Origin: Tetracentron sinense
Lineage: Eukaryota; Streptophyta; Magnoliopsida; Trochodendrales; Trochodendraceae
Direction of reading: 5' to 3'
Assembly (NCBI GenBank): GCA_015143295.1
Contig: CM026561.1
Location: 38,134,875 to 38,198,874, forward strand
Length of the DNA: 64,000 nt
Below the pieces are notes generated by a model, which was not told where the DNA came from, searched no databases, and worked only from the letters and a program-made list of their open reading frames with translations. How positions within the stretch are numbered: position 1 is the first letter of the stretch; each line of letters starts with the position of its first letter. The position numbers and the translations under genes were made by a program. Positions 26,101-38,100 of the stretch are shown here, piece by piece.

Positions 26101-29100
26101 TAAACTTAAAATTCTTAAATCTGATAACGGAGTGGAATATATTTCTGGAGACCTTGCCTCGTACTTTGATCGTCATGATATCATTCATCAGACCACTTGT
26201 GCTGGTACTCCCAACAAAATGGTATGGCTGAGAAAAAAAACCGTCACCTATTGGAAGTGACTAAATCCCTATTGTTTGCCATGAATGTTCCTAAGGTTTT
26301 TTGGTCCTATGCCCTTTTAATAGCTATGTTTTTAATCAATTGAATGTTATCTCGCATCTTAGACTTTCAGATACCTGTTCACGTCCTATCTCCTTCTGCT
26401 TGCTTGCTTCCTATCCCTACCAAAGTCTTTGGTTGTGTTTGTTTTGTTCACGTAACTCGTCTTGCCCGTACGAAACTTGACCCAAAGGCGCTCACGTGTG
26501 TGTTCCTTGGGTATGCTTCACATCAGAAGGGGTACAGGCGTTTTCACCCTCCTTCCCATCAGGTGTTTGTCTCCATGGATGTCACCTTTTTAAGGATACC
26601 CCATTTTTATCTACCCAAGAAACTCCTCTTCAGGGGGGTTGTCTTCTGAGTTTCTGGTTCTTCCCGTTCCTGTTTAACCTTTTACTGGTGGTAGAGATGT
26701 AGGTGGTAGTGATAAACAGGGGGAGACTATCCCTGTTTTGAAGGCGTGTGAAAGAAGGGAGACTGGCAGGAAAGAAACCCCTCATGTGTTCTTCCAAGAA
26801 GCCTCCTCTGATCCACCAGTCAAAGGTAATATTCCTCTGTCTAACCCTGAAACTATTGATAATCTTGACCTTCCTATTGCATTCAGGAAGGGTGTGTGCT
26901 CTTGTACTCACCATCCTATCTCTGATTTTGTTTTGTATTCTGCGTTATCTCCTTCATACCGCTCTTTTCCTTGGCTTTGTCTTTTATGTTTGTTCCCCAT
27001 AATGTGGCAGATATACTATCTAAACCAGAGTGGCGAGAGACAAAGGAAGAGGAGATGCGGACCCTTAAGAATAATGATACTTGAGATGTTGTTGACATTC
27101 CTATAGGAAAGCGACCAGTGGGGTGTAAGTGGGTGTTCATTGTAAAGTACCATTCAGATGGCTCCATTGACAGACATAAATCAAGACTTGTGGCTAAGGA
27201 ATACACCCAGACACATGGGATAGACTACCATGAGATTTTTGCCCCAGTAGCCAAGATGAACTCTGTGAGAGTGTTGTTGTCAGTTGCGGCCAATAAAGAT
27301 TGGCCCTTATTCCAGTATGATGTAAAGAACGCCTTCCTGCATGGTGACTTGGAGGAAGAGCTGTATATGACACCTCCCCCTGGCTTTATGTGTCCCTCAG
27401 CCAAGGGAAGAGTATACAGGCTGAAGGAGTTGTATGGCCTAAAGTAATCCCCAAGAGCTTGGTTTAAGAAGTTTCGTACTGCAATGTTGAAGAATGGCTA
27501 CAATCAGAGCCAAGCAGATCACACATTATATGTCAAGCTGTCCCACTAGAAAGTCACTGCTCTCATCGTGTACGTGGACGAACATTGTGGTGACTTGGAA
27601 TGACTATGATGAAATTGGGAAGCTAAAGAGTAAGTTGGCGGCGGAGTTTGAAATTAAGGACTTAGCCCGGTTGAAGTATTTTCTAGGAATTGAGGTTGCC
27701 ATATCTAAGGGAGGTATTTTTGTCTCACAAAGAAAGTATGTCTTTGACTTACTTGAGGATACTGGGATGATAGGTTGTAAACCTTGTGACACTCTAATTG
27801 ATGTCAACCATAAGCTTAGCAATATCAGTAGTGAGCGCCTAATGGATGTAAGCAGGCATCAGAGACTTGTGGGTAGACTAATCTATCTCTCATTGACCAG
27901 GCTTGACATTGCATATGCTGTGAGTGTAATAAGTCAGTTTATGCATGCTCCGACCTCAGGACATCTAGAAGCAGTGTACAAGATTCTCAGGTATCTCAAG
28001 TCCACTCCTAGGAAAGGTATGATATATGCTAAGCATGATAGCTTGCGGGTTGAGGCTTATACGGATGCAGATTGGGTAGGCTCAGTTACTAATAGGCGCT
28101 CCACTTCAGGTTATTGTATCTTTGTGGGTGGCAACCTTGTGACTTGGCGAAGCAAGAAACAACCTGTGGTAGCAAGATCGAGCGTGGAGGTAGAGTTTAG
28201 AGCGATGGCACATGGAGTCTGTGAACTTCTGTGGATTCAATTACTCTTCTCATAGATGTGTCTTCCAGTTCAAGGCCCTATGAGCCTATACTGCAATAAC
28301 AAGGCGGCAATCAGTATAGCTCACAATTATGTGCAACATGATTGCACAAAGCATATTGAGGTTGATCGGTATTTCATTAAGGAGAAGTTGAAACTAGGTG
28401 ACATTTGCACTCATTTTGTGAAGACAAGGAGACTAGTTGGTTGATGCCTTAACCAAGGGATTGGGGGGCCTCAGTTTAGCAATATTGTTAGCAAGTTGGG
28501 CATGCTTGATATCTTTGGACCAACTTGAGGGGGAGTGCTGGATACTATATGGTATACTATACATGTTATTTATAAGGGTATACTTGTCCTTTTGTACTTA
28601 GTTGGTGAATATAAAAGATAATGATTTAGAAAGAGTCATTAAGCTCTCTCTCTCTTTCTCCACTTCTTCTCATCTTCTTCTTTCTCTTTATTATTTCATC
28701 CAAACCCTAGTCTTTGGATTACAACTGGATATGCCTATTTCTGATTATTTTGGGGCTCTTCAGCGTCGTTGGGAAGAATTGAGTCATTATGAGTCTCTTT
28801 CTGAATTGTCTGTTGCTTCTGCAAAGGTTGTGATGAAGAGAATTGAGCGGCATCGCATTTATGATTTCTTGGGTGGCCTTTAAGCCAAATTTGAGCAGTT
28901 GCACACTCAAATCCTTGCCACGTCTCCTCTACCTTCTCATCGATTAGTGTATTCCACTGTGTTCAATGAGAAATGTTGATGGATTGTTATGTCTTCGGGC
29001 TCCCCTCCTATGCTCCCTCCAGATCATACTACCTTTGCTACTGATTTCCATCCTCCTTCGGGATGTGGTAGGGGTTGTTGAGGTTGTGGTGGACGTGGTC

Positions 29101-32100
29101 ATGGCAGATTTACTACTCCTTGTGCTCACTGTGGTATAGTGGGCCATGATCGTGATCATTACTATCGTCTTCATTATCCTGAGGGGCGGCTCAATTTACT
29201 ACGACTCTTACGATTGTTTCTTCGCTTGCGAGTGATCCTTTTGAGTCTTTGAGATCTCAGGTTATTGAGATGATCCGCATTGAGTTCTATCTGCAAAGTG
29301 ATTCTGATATTACTTCTTCCTCTTCACTTGATGCCTTAGGTATCCATGCTCCTCTGCCTATGCTACCACTACATTGTCTTCTTCCCCTAGCTGGGCAATT
29401 GATTCCAGAGCCACTGGTCATATGACTGGTGAGTCACAAGGTTATTCTACTTATTCACCTCTATCTCCTACTGTCAAGGTTCGCTTAGCTGATGGATCCG
29501 TTACTCCTGTTTTAGGAGTAGGGCACTTTTCTGTATCTTCTTCTCTCTTTATCTCATGTTTTTATGTTCCTCGTTTATCTTCTAACCTTCTTTCAGTTAG
29601 TAGTCTCATCACCAAATTCAATTGTTATGCTATATTTTATCCCTCTCATTGTCTCTTTCAAGACATGACTACGAGGAAGATTGTTGGTAAAGGCATGAAA
29701 ACAGGTGGATTGTACTACCTAGATACTGATTATGCCCTTGATCGTGTCCCAACTACTGTTGCAACTGCTACTGTTTTTTCATTTTTTGTTGATGCTACTC
29801 ATGATACTTATCGTTTATGGCATGCCAAGCTTGGGCATGTTGGATCTAGACTTTGTGATCTTTGATTCCTACTTTTAGTAAACTGTGTTCTTCATCTACT
29901 TTTCAATGTGATACTTGTGAGCTTACTAAACATGTTCGCACTGTTTATCCTTCTCGCATGCATAGATGTCGTTCTACTTTTGAGCTTTTCATTCTGATGT
30001 TTGGGGTCCATCTCCGGTTATCTCTAGTGATGGTTTTCGTTATTATGTTACTTTTATCGATGGCTACACTTGAGCTACTTGGGTTTACCTTATTAAGTTT
30101 AAGGATGAGCTGTTTTCTAAATTCCAAGAATTTCATGTTATGGTTCTTACCTAGTTTGGTGGTCTTGTTAAGGCCTTTCAATCTGATAATGGTGGTGAGT
30201 ATCTATCCGCCCCTTTTGTCCAGTATCTTCACACTTATAGTATTGCTCATCAGCTTACATGTTCGTATATCCCTAAACAAAATGGTGTTGCTAAGGCAAG
30301 AATCGTCATTTAGTGGGTGTCACTCGCTCCTTGTTGTGAGGCATACAAGAGCTTAAGCCTTTTTGGTCTATGGCCCTTCTCACTGCATGTTTTCTCATCA
30401 ATCGGGCACCTTCTCATGTTCTTGATGGTCTCTCACCTTATTAGCTTATTTGTCCTCAGGCTCCTATCTTTCCGATTGAGCCATGAGTATTTGGATGTAC
30501 CTGCTTTGTTTAGGATCTTTGTCCAAGTCATCAGAAATTGGACGATAAGGCTATTCAGTACGTCTTTGTCGGTTAATTTAGCGCATTGAAGGGCTATCGG
30601 TGTTATGATCCCCAGTCTTGTCGCTTTTTTGTCTCTTTGGATGTTATCTTTTTTGAGACAGTACCATATTTCTTTCATGCTCCTCATGTCCCTCCCTGTC
30701 TCTTTGCCTTTACTTCGTACTGTGCCTACTGTCTCTTTGCCTTTACATGTTCTATGGGATCTTCTGCGACAAAAGGAGCTCTCACGTACTCTCATTGATA
30801 GCCACCTGGTTATCTATTTGATGTGCCTCTACCACAGTCTTCCCCGCAAGCCACTCCACTGGGTAATAATTCACCTTCTTTTATCTATGTACAGTCTTCC
30901 CCGTAAGCCACTCCACTAGGTACTTATTCACCTTCTTTTATTCATGTACATACTTCTCCTATTATTACTCAAGTTGCTTTTGACCTTGAGTTGCCTATTA
31001 CTTATCACAAGGGTGCTCATTCCTATGTTATTCCTTACCCTCTTGTCAATTATGTCTGTTATCATGTAGTATCTCCCCGTACCAGGCTTTCCTCTCCGCT
31101 ATTAATACTATGACTATTCCTCGATTTGTTCATGTTGCTCTTCTTCATCTTGAGTGGAGGGTGCTATGGTTGACGAGATGAACGTTCTTCAGTCTAATCA
31201 TACTTGAGATATGGTTCCCATTCCAGCTGGGAAGAAACCTGTGGGCTACCGTTGGGTTTTCACAGTCAAACATAGCTCTGATGGTAGTGTTGCTCGGTAC
31301 AAGGCTCATCTTGTGGCCCGCAGCTTTACTCAGTTTATGAGCTTGACTATGATGCTACTTTTGCTCATGTGGCCAAATTGACTTATATTCGTGTTCTTCT
31401 CTCTCTTGCGGCCAATTAGAGTTGGCCTCTCTATCAGTTGGACATCAAGAATGCCTTTCTTAATGGGCATCTCACCGAGGAGGTATATATAGATCTCCCT
31501 CTTGGTTCGCTGCTTCAGGGGGAGTCTGGAAGGTTTGTAAACTTCAGAAGTCTATATATGGTTCGTGTTTGGTTCCATCGCTTCAGTGAAGTGGTTCTGA
31601 GTATGGGCTTTCAGCGGTCACTCTGATCATACTGTCTTCATCCACTCTAGCGCCTAAGGTCGTACTATACTTCTGGTATATGTTGATGATATTATTTTGA
31701 CTGGTAATGACTCCTCTTTTATCTCTCATGCTAATTTATCTCTCATGCTAAGAGTGAGTTAGGCTTTGATGTCAAAGACCTAGGTCATTTGAAGTACTTC
31801 TTTGGTCTAGAGATTGCTCGATCTAAGAAGAGAATGTTTCTGTCACAGCGGAAGTATGCTCTTGATCTGTTGAGTGATACTAGTATGAGTGGGTGTAAAC
31901 CCACTACTTCCATCATGGATCTGAAGCTCTCTTTACATGATAGTGAGGGTGATCTTCTTCCTGATCCTCATGTCTACCAGCATCTTGTGGGCCGCCTGAT
32001 AAATCCCACCCTCATTCGACAGGATATTACGTTTGTTGTCAACATGTTAGTCAGTTTATGCATGCTCCCCGTGCTTCACACCTTATTGTTGTTCATCGTA

Positions 32101-35100
32101 TTCTTTGATATATCAAGTCTAAACCCAGTTGTGGACTTGTATATCACTCACATGAACATTTTGAGATCTCTGACTGTACAGATGCCGATTAGGCCGGATC
32201 TACTACTAATCGTCGCTCCACCTCTGGGTATTGTGCTTTTCTTGGGGGCAAATTGGTTCCATGGAAGAGTAAAAAGCAACATGTTGCTTCCCGTTCTAGT
32301 GGCGAAATAGAATATCGCGCTCTTGCTCATGGGACTTGTGAAATTTTGTGGCTTCGTTCTCTCCTTTCCGAGTTAGGGTTTCCTAATAAAGGCCTTATGT
32401 ATTGTGATAATGAGACTGCCATGAAGATTGCTTATGATTTTGTGCTTCATGAGAGGACAAAGCACATTGAAGTTGATATTTATTTTCTCTGCGAGAAAGT
32501 TCAAGATTGTTCATTATCTATTCAGCATGTTTCATCTTCACAACAACTTGCTAACATCTTAACTAAGTCTGTTGACCCTGCTATCCTCCAAGATATTACT
32601 GTCAAGCTGGGCATGCTTAATGTTTATGCTCTAGTTTGAGGGAAAGTGTTAATATATGTAATATCGAGGGTATATATGTAATGTTTTCTTAATATAAGAT
32701 GCTAGTAGGACTTTCTTTCCCTCACTAAGCTTCTTCTTTTCATAAGTAGTATAAATAATAAGAAAGGGGAAATCAGCCTCTAATCTTTTCTCTTCTACTC
32801 TTCTTCCTCTTTTCATCTAGGATTTCTCTCTCTCCTAGTATATTTCATATACTTTTGCTAGTTTATATGCAAAGCCTTAAATACAAATTTTAGGTATTTT
32901 TGACATGCTAGATCTTCTAATATAAATTAATAAGACATCGCTAAACAATGTTATTATGTAGTCTTCAAAGGACATCATCTTGGAATATATTCAATGTGGG
33001 AGGAATGTAACCTCCACGTGAGTAGATATAATCGGGCAACACATTGCTCGTTCCACACGAGATAGGAAGCGAGGACCATTTTATCATGTTTCAGGCTGCA
33101 ATAAAAAAAAATGAACGCAGTTGTGGGTGTTGGTAGTAGTGTGTTTATTTATCATGGCTATAAGAGTTATTATTTTACTCACTTTTTTTACACATGTTTA
33201 GACTTAGACTTAATATCTATCGAGTACTCCATAGAAATGAGGGGTTTGTTACTCAGAGAGTGATTCCCACCTCTTTACATATCTTGATGGGGTTCATATT
33301 TACATATGGATTTTTTTTTGGAAGGTAAGATTTGTGGTTGTTACTTGTTAGATGATAAATCAAAGTATTTTATATTTTTGGGTAAATTACGGTTCAATGA
33401 TTTACAAATGGTTTGGGACCCAATTTTTTTTTTTTATCACGGCAGTCTTATGTTGTAAAATTTAATTTTTTGCTATAACTTCTCACGTCAAAAGAACAGT
33501 GGAATTTAAATTCCTACAAATTTATTCAACACAAAAGAACACAGATATTTCCAAATGACAAGAGATGCAAAGCCTAGCACTTAAAAAATCTCGGCAAAAG
33601 AACAGACCCAAAATGGAAAATAAAGATCAAAAGTAGACTATTCAATTTTTTTTCTCTTTTCCTATGCGAATAGATCACAAGACCTCCTCTTTACGAAAGA
33701 CACACTCTTACCAACCAAAATGAAAATAGTAAATAAGGTCTCATGGTGAGGAGGCAATGCAGTGAACCATGGGCATCACCTCCCAATAGTATACCATTTT
33801 CATTTCCAGTGAGAATGGTATGGACTTTTGTTTCACGCCCCATTTGGCATGAAATTTGGTGTAGTTGAACCAAACTACCCATACAGCAGGCCTCGGAGAG
33901 AATTTTATTATTTCTTTTTTCTCTATTCCACACAAGTCCAGGAAAATATAAATTACCTGAATACTATCCTTTCCAATCCAACAGGACAATAAGTAGTCTT
34001 CTTTCTTATCACCTGAGTGGTATGTATAGAGAACAATGAAGCAATCTCCACAGTAAAATTTACCAATCTCCTCCTTGGGAATTGGGGTCTTGCCACTGCC
34101 ATTGATGAGCCATACCTGAAAACTAATATAAGTCAATCTTCTAGAAAGATACCAATGTCCACCAGATTATAAAGATTACATAATTCCAAGAAAACACCTA
34201 GACAGCAGATTGGTGATATTCAAACCTCAATTTTCCCACCCTGTTCAAGTAAAGGTGACACATCCTCGCTAACAGGAGCACCTTTTGACATTCCCTTGAC
34301 ATCAACACCTTGTTGCTTCAGCAAAGCTAAAAGAGCCAAAACCAGATTTATCATCGGAAAAATATAACTCCTAAGACATTCCAGTTAAATTCACAAGCAA
34401 AGAAGTGATTAGTACCTGCTACTTTTCCTCTTCCCTCCTCAGCACCTAAAGTCCCTGTCCCTGATGACCAAGACTCGAAGTTGGACTTGAATGAGTGTGT
34501 CTCATACCCTTGAATAACCTTGGTTATACGTGTTGACTTTGGCCTACTTTGACTAGAAATAAATTCCTGATAAAAAGGTATCGAGATGAGAATCCCTGAA
34601 GGTATGACCAGCATGATGAAAGTGAACGTACATTAAGGCTCTACCTCAGCAGCTTGACTGGCAGCTTTTCTATCCTCAACTTGCGTCACCCGGCCAACCC
34701 AAACAAATACCTCAGCACCACAGTCCAGTAAATAGCATTTGTTGTTTTCCAACATGGCTTTAGAAAGTGCACCATCTTCCATCTTCACCTGACCATCAGT
34801 AAGGCTACAGCAACCGGTGATTGTAAATTAGCACCTCATGTTGATAAAAAAAATTAGGAAGTGCAACAGGAAAAAGCAAACCAATTAAGTAGGAAAGCAT
34901 ATACCATGAGGAATTAAGAAACTAACACATGGTGTATGTTCTTAAACTTCGAGGAGGTATTATTTTATATTGCATTACTAACTGATGATGTCTAGAACTT
35001 ATAGTTTTTCCTCCAAAAACAATCATCGTATTGAGTTAGCACGAATTCATTTCATGTTATTCTGGTGGTGCCTATTTGTCAGACTATAACCCTAAATTCG

Positions 35101-38100
35101 TTCTTAAAATCTGTATTGGCTCAAAAGAATACAAAACAGGGAAGCACGTATCATTTTGTACATCACAGTAGTCCAGGGAGAAAAAAATGTCTCCCATACA
35201 TAGGCATGAAGTATCATCCTACTGTGAGGTGCTTTAGGAAGAAGGTGCATCCAAGGCCTAGAGACGCTAAACCAGTCATTTCCTTGTTTCTTTCAATACT
35301 TCATATCTTGTTGGCTTTCGGTCAATTGGAGGCTTCATTATCTGCTGTGTGGGCTCTCCTTCTGGAGAAGGTAGGATGGTCGGTTTGAAAGGAGAGGAAT
35401 CGGCATGTCTTTGACGATGTGGCTTCCTCCTCAGACCAGGTCCATTTAAGGTGTCGCCAACTAATCTTATCTGGTGTTCTATCAGGAGGGATTTTGATGA
35501 GTTGGGGTTGCATCTTACTATTTGAGCCCTGCTTGCCCTTATCAGTCGGGCTGGATACTCTTTTGTGTCATATGTCTCATCTTTATTTTGTTATTGTTTT
35601 TGTAGTTCCTGTTTTGCTTTTGTTTTCTCTTTTCAGGTTCACTTATTAGGATGAGTTGGGTTGCATCTTATTATTTGAATTCCGTCTAGTCTGGATCAGT
35701 TGGGGTGGCTACTCTTTTGCGTCACATGTCTGATCACTATTTTGTTGTTTCTGTAGTTCCTGTTTTGCTTTTGTTCTCTCTTTTTCAGTTCACTTATTTG
35801 TGAACCTCTAGCTTTGTTGTGTACATTCCTTTGATTTCTTATTTTAATATAATTCCATCTGATTTACCGATCATATATATATGTATATATAGGGAGAGGT
35901 ACTAATGAGTCATACCCATTGAAGCTTGTAATGAGCGGTCCTCTAGAAAGATGACACATGGCATACTTTTTTTAAATCCGACTGTTAGATGTTAAGTTGG
36001 GTACATTGGAGACACATGTCAAAAATATCAGTCCGATTGGACATGTTTAAACCGTCCGATTAAACGCTAGTTTGGCTTCCTCTAAATTTGGCTCTATCCT
36101 TAATATATTCAGACGCACAATTAAGTATTCCTAAAAAGGATGGTAATTGTTTTCGATTATTGATTTGTTCTGGAAACTCTAGGATTTTTTTTGCAATGTG
36201 ATCTTGGAGAGTGATTGTTCCATTGGATATGTTGACTCCAAGGAATTTGATTTCTTCTTTGGCTAAATCTACTTTAGTAGGTGAAATGACTATCCCATGT
36301 TTTACTATTTCATAGAGGACTGCTTCTAAATGTGTTTCATGCTCCTCAATTGTTCTAGAGGCGACAAGAATATTGTCAATATAGACTAGACAATAGTCTC
36401 TACGATCTCTAAAGATCTGATCCATTCTTCTTTGAAATATTTGGGGTGCATTTTTTAGTCCAAATGGTACGACGAACCATTCATATTTCCCTTGAGGGAT
36501 AGTGAAGGCCGTCCAAGGTATGGATTCTTCTTCCATAGCAAACTGCCAGAAGCCTGATTTACAATCAAATTTACTGAAGAATTTTCTATCCATAATAAGC
36601 TGGATAAGATTGTCTTTTGATGGTATCTAATAATTCTCATCAACAGTATTGTTATTGAGAAGTCTATAATAGATAACTATACGGGGTTCTCCTCTAACTT
36701 GTTCAGAGTGGTTATTAACTAGAAAGGCAGTAGAGCTATGTCGAGACTTAGATTCTCTCACTAGCGTTAGTTTTTCTAGATTCGAGACTTGTCTTGCTAA
36801 TTCTTTTCTTTCATCTGGATTGGCGGTGAATGCCCTTCCTTTAATAGTTTTTTCTGGGTCATTTAGGATTAGCTTGCAAGTGGGTTTTTCTACATCCCAT
36901 TTGTCTATTGGTTTTGTGCTAAGATTTGTTCCTAGCTTTTCTAGTGTTTTTTCTTTAAGCTTATTTAGTCTTTTCTTTAGTATGCTTAATTGGCTATTCT
37001 TTTGACGTTGCTCGTCAAGATGGTGCACATGGATTTCTTTCAAATAGTCTTCTAAAGTTCTCTCTTTTAATAAACTACAAGAATTTGCATTGCACCTGTT
37101 TTTGGGGCAATTACAATGTTTGCGAGTTTCCTTTTCTTCTGTAATTATTTCGTTTGGTAATTCTAGAGGAAGTTTTAGGTCATAAGGTTTTTTTATGCTT
37201 AGCGATCTAGTGCCTCTAGTTGAATAGGATATAATATTTTGTAATAAAATCCATTCCTAAGATCGCATCATAGCGTTCTGTAAATTGGTCTATTACCCAA
37301 AATTTTTGTTCTAACAAGATTGGGCAGTCTTCTGATTCAAAAAATAAAGTTTTAGTAATCTCTTGGCTCCGAAATTTGCCTGCGTTGGCTGACCCTCCTT
37401 TTAATTCTTCTGCTGATAAAGATATGAGGTTTGATGGTACTAAGTATCTATTACATAATGATATATTAGCTCCGGTGTCTAGTAGGGCAATGAATGTTTT
37501 TTCATTATTGCAATTAGCTATTTTTAGCTTAATGACTGGACATAATCCTATCTAAGTTCCTGAAGGGTCTAGATGTTGTATTGTATTTACATCTATAGGA
37601 TTCTTTTCAGGAAGATTATTAGTTTCTTCTTGACTATTTTCTTGTTCATTTTCAAGAGTATTAATGTTATCCTTTTCAAAAGATTCATCAATATCATCTT
37701 GATCCCAGTATCTAACCTTCGATATTAAAATCTGTATTGAAGTCTGGTTTGGCTAGTATTTCTGAGAGAGGAGTAACATTCTCCTGCTCATTATCCTTAT
37801 AGTCTTCTATTCTGGCTATATTTAGTCTATTTTCTTCTACTTCTTTCCAGAATTCAGCATAAGTATTAAGAATTCTTTCTTGCCTTTCTTTATTAGTATC
37901 TTGTTCTGATAAGAAGCAATGTCTGTGACAGAATAAGCCGAAGGTTAATTTTATCATAAAGCAGTCATCTATATGACTTTGCCCCTGTGTTATGCCTTTG
38001 CATCTTTCACATTGGACAGATTGAGAAGACCATTTTAATTCAAACTTCCATTTATTTTTTATTTTGTCTGTGAACTTTTGCTTGCAGCATACCAACAGGT

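Larger units (their letters stand above)
23420..28723 (+). mobile_element. copia B, complete Ty1/copia element nested in copia A gag
   Basis: 5.3 kb with two close LTRs, primer site, gag, pol and polypurine tract (28527-28535, GAGGGGGAG). Gag starts at 24312 (M-E-D-S-K-V). The zinc knuckle [14 protein letters not shown] is near 25138. Integrase blocks run about 25740-26700, RT about 27000-27600 ([13 protein letters not shown]), RT/RNase H 27494-28444 (D-A-D-W-V-G-S, S-T-S-G-Y-C). Long open stretches survive, but stops at, for example, 24483, 27448 and 28253 kill it. I could not find an exact target duplication at its edges. Confidence 0.93.
22316..32848 (+). mobile_element. copia A, full-length Ty1/copia element with nested copia B
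   Basis: Bounded by related LTRs (22316-22492 and 32647-32847) and by the 5-bp direct repeat ATACT (22311-22315 and 32849-32853, one base of slack at the right end). Without the nested element it is about 5.2 kb, normal for copia. Gag begins at an ATG at 23040 (M-D-A-K-N-L-T). It is cut by copia B after about 23419 and resumes at 28724 with the [13 protein letters not shown] block. The element lies antisense to villin, directly after the Harbinger ORF1. Its LTRs differ by substitutions and a gap of about 25 bp or more, so it is old. Confidence 0.9.

Noticed and set aside
33691..33956. Open frame continuing villin exon 10 toward lower coordinates
   Set aside because: The GTAATT donor and the villin match both stop at 33957; the extension has no similarity to villin, and exon 11 at 17.4 kb continues the protein.
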